Assembly (NCBI GenBank): GCA_945871915.1
Contig: CAMBXO010000001.1
Coordinates: forward strand, 124,001-188,000
Direction: 5' to 3'
Source of the DNA: Singulisphaera sp. GP187
GTDB lineage: Bacteria; Planctomycetota; Phycisphaerae; Phycisphaerales; SM1A02
DNA: 64,000 nucleotides
Of this stretch, positions 1 through 8,473 are shown one piece after another. Both the position numbers and the translations under genes were made by a program. Each line of letters begins with the position of its first letter. The stretch's first letter is position 1. Under the pieces are notes generated by a model. That model was not told the origin of the DNA and made no database searches. It worked only from the letters and a program-made list of their open reading frames with translations.

Positions 1-174
1 AACAATGCAATCGCGATAACCCCTACAGACAATATGGATCCCCTAGACATTTCAGGATCGTACCGAGTTTTCGTGCGTCTCGCAAGGCGGTGAGTGAATT
101 CGTTTCAAGCGATGCAATCGGTATCCAACTTTTACCTCACGACCGATCTCTACCGAACAACATCAATAATGAAA

Positions 175-247
175 TGAGCGCTACAGGATTCGAACCTGTG
201 ACCCTCGCCGTGTAAAGGCGACGCTCTAGCCGCTGAGCTAAGCGCCC
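175..247 (-). tRNA. tRNA-Val(TAC)
   Basis: Reverse complement GGGCGCTTAGCTCAGCGGCTAGAGCGTCGCCTTTACACGGCGAGGGTCACAGGTTCGAATCCTGTAGCGCTC folds as a cloverleaf; anticodon loop TTTACAC; no encoded CCA. Confidence 0.95.
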
Positions 248-302
248 AAAACAACCCAAAACCAACTGGAGCCGCAGCGTGTGCCGCGGCTCCTTCATGC
301 AG

Positions 303-376
303 CGAGGTGGACGGGAATCGAACCCGCAACCACCGGCGTGACAAGCCGGTACTCTAACCAATTGAGCTACCACCCC
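303..376 (-). tRNA. tRNA-Asp(GTC)
   Basis: Reverse complement GGGGTGGTAGCTCAATTGGTTAGAGTACCGGCTTGTCACGCCGGTGGTTGCGGGTTCGATTCCCGTCCACCTC; anticodon loop TTGTCAC. Confidence 0.95.
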
Positions 377-461
377 AACACCAGACCAGCGTCTGGAGGG
401 GCAAGTCTAGCGAGAGCGTGCATGGGGTCAACCGCAACAAAGCCTGCGGTTTTTTTCGATG

Positions 462-3356
462 CTACGCCTCAAACCAGTCATGACCGATCCCACCGGAAGC
501 CTGCAGCGGCACATCCAACTTCATTGCATGCTCCATGACACTCTGCATACAGGCCAGCACCTCTTTGGCATGCGCCTCAGGCGTCTCCACCAGTAATTCG
601 TCGTGAACCTGTAACAAGAGTCGCGAATGGGAGTGATCGCGCTGCAGCCGTTCACTCAATCGAACCATGGCCACCTTGATCAGATCCGCCGCACTTCCCT
701 GCACCACCGTGTTGATGGCCATGCGTTCGCCCAAGGCTCGTTCATTGGGATTGCGAGACAGCACCTGAGGAATGGGCCGGCGGCGACCAAGCATGGTTGA
801 GACGTAGCCATCGGCCTTCGCACGTGCAATGCACGCCTGCAAGAACGCGTCGATGCGATGGAAACGAGCCTTGTAGTCCGCGATGATTGAGCGGGCACGA
901 TCCACTGTCGCACCGGGGCCAAGACGGCGAGCCAAGCCCCACGGCGTGATGCCGTACACAATTCCAAAATTCACCATCTTGGCTGCGCTTCGCTGATCGT
1001 CCGTGACTTGATCGATTGGCACGCCAAACGTCTGCGCGGCAACCGCCTTATGGATGTCCTCACCTCGATGGAATGCTTCACTGAGTCCGGGGTCACCGCT
1101 GAGGTGCGCAAGCAGGCGTAATTCAATCTGCGAATAGTCCGCACTGGCAAAGACATGCCCCGCCGCAGATTTGAACGCCTTTCGAATTTCTCGGCCGTCT
1201 CCAGTTCGAATTGGAATGTTCTGCAAATTTGGATCGCTGCTTGAAAGCCGCCCCGTGGCAGCACCCATCTGGTGAAAACTTGCATGCACACGCCCATCGG
1301 TCGGATCGATCGCGTCCTTCAATCCCACCAAATAGGTGCCCACCAATTTGGTGAATTGCCGATGCTGTAAGACAAGCGACGGAACGATGGACTCCACCTG
1401 CGGATCGGCGGCGAGTTTTTCAAGCACTTCCACATCCGTGCTGGCGCCCGTCTTTGTGCGTTTGACCACTTTCAGACCGAGGCCCGGTGGAGAGTCGTTG
1501 GGATTGTTGAAAAGAATTTCGGCGAGTTGTTTGGGTGAATCCAAATTGAATTCACGCGGACTGGCCCGCAGGACCTGTTCACGAATGGTTTGCAATCGTT
1601 GTTCAAGCCCCACTCGCTGCCGATCCAATTCGGTAGCGTCCACTCCGATGCCCCACTGCTCCATGCGAGAAATCACTTGCACCAAAGGTAATTCCACTTC
1701 CGCTAACAGTTTCTGCAAACCCAATTCGTTCAGACGAGGCGAAAAATACTGATGCAGTCGAAGGGCCATGTCGGCGTCTTCGGCCGCATAGTCACTGGCC
1801 GCGTCCAAATCTGCCTGATCAAACCGCCTCTGATTGCGACCTCTTCCGATGAGCGATTCAATGGAAATGTTTCGGTGACCAAGCAGCGATTCGCTGAGTC
1901 CGTCAAGCCCGTGGCCCATGCGACCGGCATCCACCAGATGACTGCTCACGAGTGTGTCATCGATGAGACCATTCACGCACACACCGTGCCGCTGCAACAC
2001 AATCACATCAAACTTTGCATTGTGCGCTGTCTTACCCACCGAGGGGTCTTCGAGCATCGGCTGAATCAATGGCTTGACCGCGTTCCAGTCCAGATGCCTT
2101 TCAGGTTGCGGACTCCGCAAGGGAATGTAAACGCCGGTCTTGGCGGCATATGAAAATGACACTCCAACAAGACCCGCACGTGTTGGATGAATCGAATCAG
2201 TTTCCGTATCAAAGGCCAGCGTGCCGCCTGCAAGAGCCGCCTCACGCGCACCACGCAAAAACTTTTGAATGCTGTCCACATCGCACAACATGGTGTAGAC
2301 ACCGTCGTGTGCTGGAGGCTGCTCCACCGGCTCAACACTCGGCCCGTCGCCGGACGAATTGTCAAAGAGTGACGGCGCCTCATCCCGCTTTCGCGAAGCG
2401 CCAGGTTTGGGTGCCGCCTTCGCTTTCTCGACTGATGCCGCCACTGGCTGCACAACATCGGCACTCGAAACGCCGAGCACTTCTGCCAAGTCCGTGCGGA
2501 GTCGGTGAAACCCAAGTTGGCGCATCAACTCAAGCACGCCGGCCTTGTTGGCCTTGGACAAGTCCAGCGGCGCATCCTCAACACCAGACGGAACAAGGCA
2601 ATCGACCTTAAGTGAAACCAAACGGTGCGCTAGCTCAAATCCCGATTGAGCCGCTTCGATTGCTTGCCGCTTCGCGGGAGTGAGTTGATCCAAATTCTGA
2701 AGCACGCCTGCCAGCGAACCAAATTGAGTCACCAAAGCCGCGGCAGTCTTAGGCCCAATCCCCTTGGCACCAGGAATATTGTCAGCCGTGTCGCCCATCA
2801 AGGTGAGCATGTCCACCACCTGATCGGGCCGAACACCCTTGCTCTCAAAGAGCATCTCAGCATCCATCAACTGCCCGGTCTGACCATCCACCAGTGACGT
2901 CTTGGCATCTAACAATTGTGCAAGGTCTTTGTCTCGACTCACAATTCGAATCGCAAGGGCTGGATGCGCCGCGCGGGTTCGTTGCACCAGCGTGGCAATG
3001 GCGTCATCGGCTTCGACTTCTGGAACGGCGACAACCGGAATGCCAAGCAACTGACACAGTTGCACGCAGCGATCCACTTGCGGACCAAAGTCGTCGGGTG
3101 GAGGATCCCGATTGGCTTTGTAATCGGGATACATCTGCGAGCGAAACGTGCCTTGATCACCAGCGGCATCAATCACCAACACCAGTCGAGTTGGTTTTTT
3201 CTCGCGAAGCAGTTTCAACAACACGCCAGTGAATCCAAAGACCATGTGCGTGGCCTCGCCGGTAATCGGACTGGTCATACCACCGCGGATGGCGTGGTAG
3301 GCACGAAAAAACTGTGCGTGGCCATCAACAATCCACAGTTCATCCGCTGCGGTCAC
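462..3356 (-). CDS. polA: DNA polymerase I (5'-3' exo, 3'-5' exo and polymerase domains)
   Basis: 964 aa; motifs LAFDTETD (exo), SADYSQIELRLLAHLSGD, KMVNFGIVYG, QVHDELLVE. Confidence 0.97.
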   Translation of the reverse strand: MTAADELWIVDGHAQFFRAYHAIRGGMTSPITGEATHMVFGFTGVLLKLLREKKPTRLVLVIDAAGDQGTFRSQMYPDYKANRDPPPDDFGPQVDRCVQLCQLLGIPVVAVPEVEADDAIATLVQRTRAAHPALAIRIVSRDKDLAQLLDAKTSLVDGQTGQLMDAEMLFESKGVRPDQVVDMLTLMGDTADNIPGAKGIGPKTAAALVTQFGSLAGVLQNLDQLTPAKRQAIEAAQSGFELAHRLVSLKVDCLVPSGVEDAPLDLSKANKAGVLELMRQLGFHRLRTDLAEVLGVSSADVVQPVAASVEKAKAAPKPGASRKRDEAPSLFDNSSGDGPSVEPVEQPPAHDGVYTMLCDVDSIQKFLRGAREAALAGGTLAFDTETDSIHPTRAGLVGVSFSYAAKTGVYIPLRSPQPERHLDWNAVKPLIQPMLEDPSVGKTAHNAKFDVIVLQRHGVCVNGLIDDTLVSSHLVDAGRMGHGLDGLSESLLGHRNISIESLIGRGRNQRRFDQADLDAASDYAAEDADMALRLHQYFSPRLNELGLQKLLAEVELPLVQVISRMEQWGIGVDATELDRQRVGLEQRLQTIREQVLRASPREFNLDSPKQLAEILFNNPNDSPPGLGLKVVKRTKTGASTDVEVLEKLAADPQVESIVPSLVLQHRQFTKLVGTYLVGLKDAIDPTDGRVHASFHQMGAATGRLSSSDPNLQNIPIRTGDGREIRKAFKSAAGHVFASADYSQIELRLLAHLSGDPGLSEAFHRGEDIHKAVAAQTFGVPIDQVTDDQRSAAKMVNFGIVYGITPWGLARRLGPGATVDRARSIIADYKARFHRIDAFLQACIARAKADGYVSTMLGRRRPIPQVLSRNPNERALGERMAINTVVQGSAADLIKVAMVRLSERLQRDHSHSRLLLQVHDELLVETPEAHAKEVLACMQSVMEHAMKLDVPLQASGGIGHDWFEA

Positions 3357-4633
3357 GAGCCAGATCCGACGCTTCGAGCGTGCAGCGCCATCAACGCACC
3401 TCGTTCGGCCGGATGCAGCGTTTCGCCTCGGCGTTTCATCACGATCTGGGCTGTTTCAAGAAAGCGGTCAAGCCGATGCACCTTCTGCCCCGCATCGGTG
3501 ATCCATGCAAAGCGAGATGTGCAAGTAGGCGGCGGAACGCTGCAGGCAATCATGGAAGCGGTGCCCAGCGTGGTGCCAGTCATGATGCGTGTGCCGATCG
3601 CGGTCTTGACATGGTCGCCGATCAAGCACCCCATGAATTGCCGACCTGTGCGTTCAACGGATCCATCCACCTCCACACGCATCAGCACTTCACCGTAGGT
3701 ATTGAGCAAATTGCTATTCACCGTGCCAGCACCAAGGTTGACCCAACGACCAACCAAGGCATCACCCAAGTGGCCATCGTGCGCCTTGTTGGAATCGCCA
3801 TGAAAAATCGTCGAACCAACTTCGCCGGCTACACGACACCGTGGACCAATCACGGTTCTGGGTTTCAACAGGGCGTGCGGCGCGACAATGCTGCCAGCAC
3901 CGACATACACCGGCCCTTGTAAGACGGCGTGCTCACCGATCTGCGCGTCTCGATCAATCACCACCGGGCCCAATCGCGAATCAAGAACAGCAAAGGCACC
4001 CACGCGAGCGCTTGCGTGCACCATGATCGAGTCGCCCTCTAGGGCAATCGGCTTCGTCCGCCAACCGGTCCATTTTCTTGCCCAGGACTTGCCCCTCTCG
4101 TTTCGCCACGCGGCGATCTGTGACGGCTTGGCAAGTTCCCCCTTCTTCTTCCATCGCCTCGCTAAGAAATCTGCATCCGATTGCAGGCGTTGCTCCAAGG
4201 CCTCATTGGCCAAGATGTCCCATGGACGCCGCATCATGCGGGCGTCGGCATAGGGCGCTCGCCGAAGCGTCGATGGCCAATGGCCATGGATCACTTCGCC
4301 AGCAGATTGGGCACTCAGGCACGCCGCGATGATGGACCCGTCCGTCGAATCCTCAATCGCCTCACCCTCGCCAAGTTTTTTCAAACCCGCTGGTTCGTCA
4401 AGTAACCGACTATTCAGAAACAGAAACCGTTCCCCTTTGGGTAACACATTGACCGGGCATGTGTTTCGTGCGGCCACGGCTTCGGCCACCGCCGCACTGA
4501 CCACCAGTGCTTCTGCACCAAGTCGTTCATGGGAGAGCCTTGCACCGATTCGAATCTCGCAACAGGTTCGAAGATCCGTTAGCGGCCCCAGTCGAGCCAT
4601 TCCGTCTTCGAAGGCGATTCGGGTCGCAGCCAT
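3353..4633 (-). CDS. GlmU-like protein: putative sugar nucleotidyltransferase with left-handed beta-helix hexapeptide acyltransferase domain
   Basis: Hexapeptide-type repeats (VHASARVGAFAVLDSRLGPVVIDRDAQIGEHAVLQGPVYVGAGSIVAPHALLK...GNLGAGTVNSN-like); start inferred at the internal ATG MAATRIAFEDGMARL. Confidence 0.75.
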   Translation of the reverse strand: MAATRIAFEDGMARLGPLTDLRTCCEIRIGARLSHERLGAEALVVSAAVAEAVAARNTCPVNVLPKGERFLFLNSRLLDEPAGLKKLGEGEAIEDSTDGSIIAACLSAQSAGEVIHGHWPSTLRRAPYADARMMRRPWDILANEALEQRLQSDADFLARRWKKKGELAKPSQIAAWRNERGKSWARKWTGWRTKPIALEGDSIMVHASARVGAFAVLDSRLGPVVIDRDAQIGEHAVLQGPVYVGAGSIVAPHALLKPRTVIGPRCRVAGEVGSTIFHGDSNKAHDGHLGDALVGRWVNLGAGTVNSNLLNTYGEVLMRVEVDGSVERTGRQFMGCLIGDHVKTAIGTRIMTGTTLGTASMIACSVPPPTCTSRFAWITDAGQKVHRLDRFLETAQIVMKRRGETLHPAERGALMALHARSVGSGS

Positions 4634-4665
4634 GGGGCGAGAGTACCGCCAGCGCCGCCCCATGT

Positions 4666-5274
4666 TCATCGATGTCGGCGCGAGGCGGGGAAACCCCACT
4701 GATCAAAGGTGCGGCCCAGCAACCACGCTACGGGGAATGCGGCCACCGAACTGACAAAGCACCACATCATGCGCTTCCACAATTCGCCAGCGGAACTGCC
4801 CACCCACGGGGGCGAGCCGTCGGGCCACCAGCCTCGAATCGTCCACGCCATGATCCATGCAACGCTTGCCAACACCAGAAGAATCATGGTCGCCGACGCC
4901 GCGGCCACCATACTTCTGCGCATGACTTCGCTTCGCAATGACAACACACCTGCGGCTCCAAGAGTGAGGCCAAGCGCATACGGACCCGGCACAAACACAA
5001 TCATTCCGCCCACGGAAACCGGGCTTGAGAGATCGAGCAACACGCCAAGAATCCAGCACCCCCACCACGCGCGGCGGCGTTCGGCGTGCAGAGCAACAAA
5101 CGCCGCAAGGCATCCGATGAGCGATGGTGTGGTGCCGGCGAATTCAAAAATCGGCATCAGTGAAACATCCAGCGTGAGTGCCACGGCGGCGGCCAAGATG
5201 AACGCACTCCAATTCACTGAGTCACCTGAACTTTCAGCGTGACTTGTCGCAGGCGGTCTGGGTCGGCGCCGCAT
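4666..5274 (-). CDS. mreD: Rod shape-determining protein MreD-like membrane protein
   Basis: Hydrophobic multi-TM protein directly downstream of mreB-mreC; start uncertain (may be near VNWSAFILAAAVALTLDV). Confidence 0.65.
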   Translation of the reverse strand: MRRRPRPPATSHAESSGDSVNWSAFILAAAVALTLDVSLMPIFEFAGTTPSLIGCLAAFVALHAERRRAWWGCWILGVLLDLSSPVSVGGMIVFVPGPYALGLTLGAAGVLSLRSEVMRRSMVAAASATMILLVLASVAWIMAWTIRGWWPDGSPPWVGSSAGELWKRMMWCFVSSVAAFPVAWLLGRTFDQWGFPASRRHR

Positions 5275-6071
5275 TCCACCTCGACCACCGATCGAAGCGG
5301 ATTTCGATCACTCAACCGCACCGATCGCACCCTGCCAACCCGCATCCCTTGTGCTGCGGCTTTCCATGTTGGATCAGCCAACCGCACCACATCGCCCTCA
5401 CCCACCTTGCCCGCTTCATCCACTTCGCCAACCAAGAAACCTCGTGCATCGGGCCGAACTTGTGCCAGCGTTCCCTCAGAGGGCGGCGCTTCGGGCCGAT
5501 CTGCGGGAGCCAAATAGACATCCAAACGACCCGTGGATGGATCCGTGAGCGGCGCCAGCCAACAACTCACTTCCGTTGGATCGCCAACCACACGGCCCAC
5601 CAGCAAATCCCCGCCGATCACCGCTGGATCTCCCGCTTGCACGCCCTCTCGCATTCCAGCATTCAGAGCCAGAAACCGTTCACTCGATCCAACGCCTCGC
5701 CCCGTCACGGAAGCCAGCAACGGTTCCACCGGCACGCCACCTCGATCCATTTTGTTGGCCCGATCCAATTGCGAAAGCTGCTGCGCAAGGTCTTCGGCTC
5801 GCAAACGCTCGGCATGCCACAACGCACGAAATCGATCTCGCTCATCGAGCAAGAATTGAGCGTCCCGTGGACCCGCGTCTTCCTGCGGCGGCCGAAGCCA
5901 ATGCCGAAGGATGGTCAGGCCATGTGCCGGGGGACGAAGCGGCAACCAAAGCACCGCCGAGAGGTCATTGGTGAACGAGGCCAACCACTTCGCTGGAAAC
6001 AAGCAGAGCACCGCGGTGCCAAGCACCACGATGGCGAAGGACTTTCCAGGTCCATGCATGCCGCGTGTCAC
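5214..6071 (-). CDS. mreC: Rod shape-determining protein MreC
   Basis: N-terminal TM, coiled coil, then VTGRGVGSSERFLALNAGMREGVQAGDPAVIGGDLLVGRVVG; follows mreB. Confidence 0.85.
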   Translation of the reverse strand: MTRGMHGPGKSFAIVVLGTAVLCLFPAKWLASFTNDLSAVLWLPLRPPAHGLTILRHWLRPPQEDAGPRDAQFLLDERDRFRALWHAERLRAEDLAQQLSQLDRANKMDRGGVPVEPLLASVTGRGVGSSERFLALNAGMREGVQAGDPAVIGGDLLVGRVVGDPTEVSCWLAPLTDPSTGRLDVYLAPADRPEAPPSEGTLAQVRPDARGFLVGEVDEAGKVGEGDVVRLADPTWKAAAQGMRVGRVRSVRLSDRNPLRSVVEVECGADPDRLRQVTLKVQVTQ

Positions 6072-6086
6072 GGCATCGACTCCAGA

Positions 6087-7136
6087 TTAGATCTCGTCGC
6101 TGTCGGACTCGAGCGTGGACTTCCACTGCTCAAGGCTCTCAAGGTAGATGGCCGTACCGCGTGCGACGCAGGTCAACGGATCATCGGCAATTTTCACACT
6201 AAGACCGGTTTTGGTCTGCAACACGATGTCGAGACCCCGCAACAGGGCACCACCACCTGCGAGCACAATTCCGTTTTCAACAAGGTCAGCAGAGAGTTCT
6301 GGTTCGGCGTGTTCCAGCGTTCGACGTACCGCTTCAGCGATGGCATCGACCGGCTCGGCCAATGCATCTCGGATTTCATCACTCGACACACTGACTTTCT
6401 TTGGCAGGCCATCCACCACTCCCCGACCTCGCACATCCATTGTTGTTGGCGGACCGACTGCAGCCGCGGAACCAATTTCTATTTTCACGCGCTCGGCGGT
6501 CTGTTCGCCAATCGCCATGCCGTGTCGACGCTTCATGTAGGTGATGATGGCTTCATCCATGTCGTCACCTGCCACACGAACGCTTTCACAACATGCGATA
6601 TCACCCAAGCTCATGATGGCTACTTCAGTTGTGCCTCCACCAATGTCCACGATCATGCTTGCCGTTGGCTCAATGATGGGTAAACCAGCCCCGATTCCAG
6701 CGGCCATGGGTTCTTCCACAAGAAACACGCGACGGGCACCCGCCTGCTCGGCGCTATCCAGCACGGCTCGTTTTTCGACCGCCGTAATTCCACTTGGAAC
6801 TGCAATCACCACGCGAGGCCCAAAGAGCCGCCCGCGACCGTTGACCTTGCGGATGAAATAACTCAGCATCGCTCCGGTCATCTCAAAGTCGCTGATCACA
6901 CCATCCTTCAGCGGACGAATCGCACTGATGGACCCCGGAGTCTTGCCAAGCATTTCTTTGGCTCGCCAGCCAACGGCTTCACCATTGTCCAGCACCTTGT
7001 TCGTTCCGCGCCGCACTGCCACCACGCTCGGCTCGTTGAGCACAATGCCCTCACCGCGCACGCACACCAAGGTATTGCAGGTTCCAAGGTCGATCCCCAT
7101 GTCGACGCTAAACCAACTCAGAAGCGAATCCAGCAT
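6087..7136 (-). CDS. mreB: Rod shape-determining protein MreB
   Basis: Actin-like motifs MGIDLGTCNTLVCVRGEGIVLNEPSVVA, IVDIGGGTTEVA, VLAGGGALLRGLD. Confidence 0.97.
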   Translation of the reverse strand: MLDSLLSWFSVDMGIDLGTCNTLVCVRGEGIVLNEPSVVAVRRGTNKVLDNGEAVGWRAKEMLGKTPGSISAIRPLKDGVISDFEMTGAMLSYFIRKVNGRGRLFGPRVVIAVPSGITAVEKRAVLDSAEQAGARRVFLVEEPMAAGIGAGLPIIEPTASMIVDIGGGTTEVAIMSLGDIACCESVRVAGDDMDEAIITYMKRRHGMAIGEQTAERVKIEIGSAAAVGPPTTMDVRGRGVVDGLPKKVSVSSDEIRDALAEPVDAIAEAVRRTLEHAEPELSADLVENGIVLAGGGALLRGLDIVLQTKTGLSVKIADDPLTCVARGTAIYLESLEQWKSTLESDSDEI

Positions 7137-7220
7137 GAGGAGAGTCTCGTTCCCAGTCTCGTCTCCGGTGCCTCCGGAGCGGTTCCGTCCGAAGCGGGAC
7201 GGGGCGCGATAGGTCAGCCG

Positions 7221-7427
7221 TCACTTCGAAAGGAATTCGAAGGGACCGCCTTGCATGGAACCGCCTGAAGTCATGTCCGTGTTCTTCAGTGCCAACCACA
7301 CACTGCCAGCGACCAGAAGAATCACTGACGCAGCCAACAGCGCGCTGTAAATATCCGGCTGGGCTCGCCGCTGTGGAATGTTGGGTACGAAGTCGGCCAC
7401 GATTGCCTCACTCACCCTTTCGAGCAA
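7221..7427 (-). CDS. Small single-TM hypothetical protein
   Basis: 68 aa ORF with one hydrophobic segment (YSALLAASVILLVAGSVWLAL), tightly spaced in the same-strand gene run. Confidence 0.5.
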   Translation of the reverse strand: MLERVSEAIVADFVPNIPQRRAQPDIYSALLAASVILLVAGSVWLALKNTDMTSGGSMQGGPFEFLSK

Positions 7428-8310
7428 TCACGCGAAGACCGGCCTTCACCTCGCCGCGTGCGGCAGTGTCTTCCAATTCGACCACACCAACCGACCGATT
7501 CACATCGACGGTGGTGATACGAAGATTGCCAATGAATTTGCTGCCATCCGCAATGGTCATGGACCAGCCTGGCTGCACGCCATCTCGGCTGCCAGCGTTG
7601 ATTTCAGCAAGCGTGTGGTCCGCGCCGCGTCGCACAGAAATAATGGACGCACTCAGCGAGCGATCCGCTGGAACCTTGGCCACCGGATCTCGTGTGGCAC
7701 CGGGGCGTGCAGACGGCAACTCGCCAACCACCGCAACAAATTGACTCAACTTTGATTGAGCCTGTTCCTTGTCGGTGCGAACCTGCTTGAGTTCTTCCTG
7801 CAACTGACGACGCTCAGCCTTGATCACTTCGTTCTCGCTGTTGATCGTGGCCACCTGCTCGTCCAAGCGAATGTTGTCTCGCTGTGAACTTGCCAGATTG
7901 GTCCGCAAGCTGTTCATTTCGTTGGTGATCGACACAACCAAGTCATCCTTCACCTTGTTGCTCTCGGTCAGCACCGTCAAGTTGCTGGTGAGCCGATCCA
8001 ATTGTCGCTGCGTTCCAGCGGACTGACTGGAGATACGAGCCACTTCGGTCAGCGAGGTATCACGCTCCACTTGAATGCGTTCCAGCCGAGCACGAAAGTC
8101 ACTCGCGGTGTTCATGGCGGCGCGCGTTTCAGAATCCTGCAACCGCACGGCAGCATCTTTCTGGAACACGGCATCTTTCACTCGTGCTTGTTCATCCAGC
8201 CAACGACGCTTAAAGGTGTCATCATTGGCAGTGTTCAACATGACCAGCGGCACCAAGGCCACGGTCAGCAACGCGGTCAGAACGACAAAGATCTTTGTGA
8301 GAATATGCAA
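7408..8310 (-). CDS. Hypothetical membrane-anchored coiled-coil protein
   Basis: N-terminal TM (LHILTKIFVVLTALLTVALVPLVML) followed by a long coiled coil; a TTG start preceded by GGAG is more plausible than the ORF-track ATG at 8418. Confidence 0.7.
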   Translation of the reverse strand: MHILTKIFVVLTALLTVALVPLVMLNTANDDTFKRRWLDEQARVKDAVFQKDAAVRLQDSETRAAMNTASDFRARLERIQVERDTSLTEVARISSQSAGTQRQLDRLTSNLTVLTESNKVKDDLVVSITNEMNSLRTNLASSQRDNIRLDEQVATINSENEVIKAERRQLQEELKQVRTDKEQAQSKLSQFVAVVGELPSARPGATRDPVAKVPADRSLSASIISVRRGADHTLAEINAGSRDGVQPGWSMTIADGSKFIGNLRITTVDVNRSVGVVELEDTAARGEVKAGLRVIARKGE

Positions 8311-8473
8311 GGCATCAACTCCATCATCAGGTTGCAGCGCACATGTTTGGCCGATCGGCCTCGTGGGGTGCGCCGTCCTCGGTTCGGCGGCGCACCGTCG
8401 AACCTTAGAAGCGTGCATTCATACCCTTTCGAGGGCTGAAATGTCAATCGTCTACCCATCCCCAAACCCAACC

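Noticed and set aside
5244-6683. 479-aa plus-strand ORF
   Set aside because: Antisense to mreC and mreB; shadow ORF
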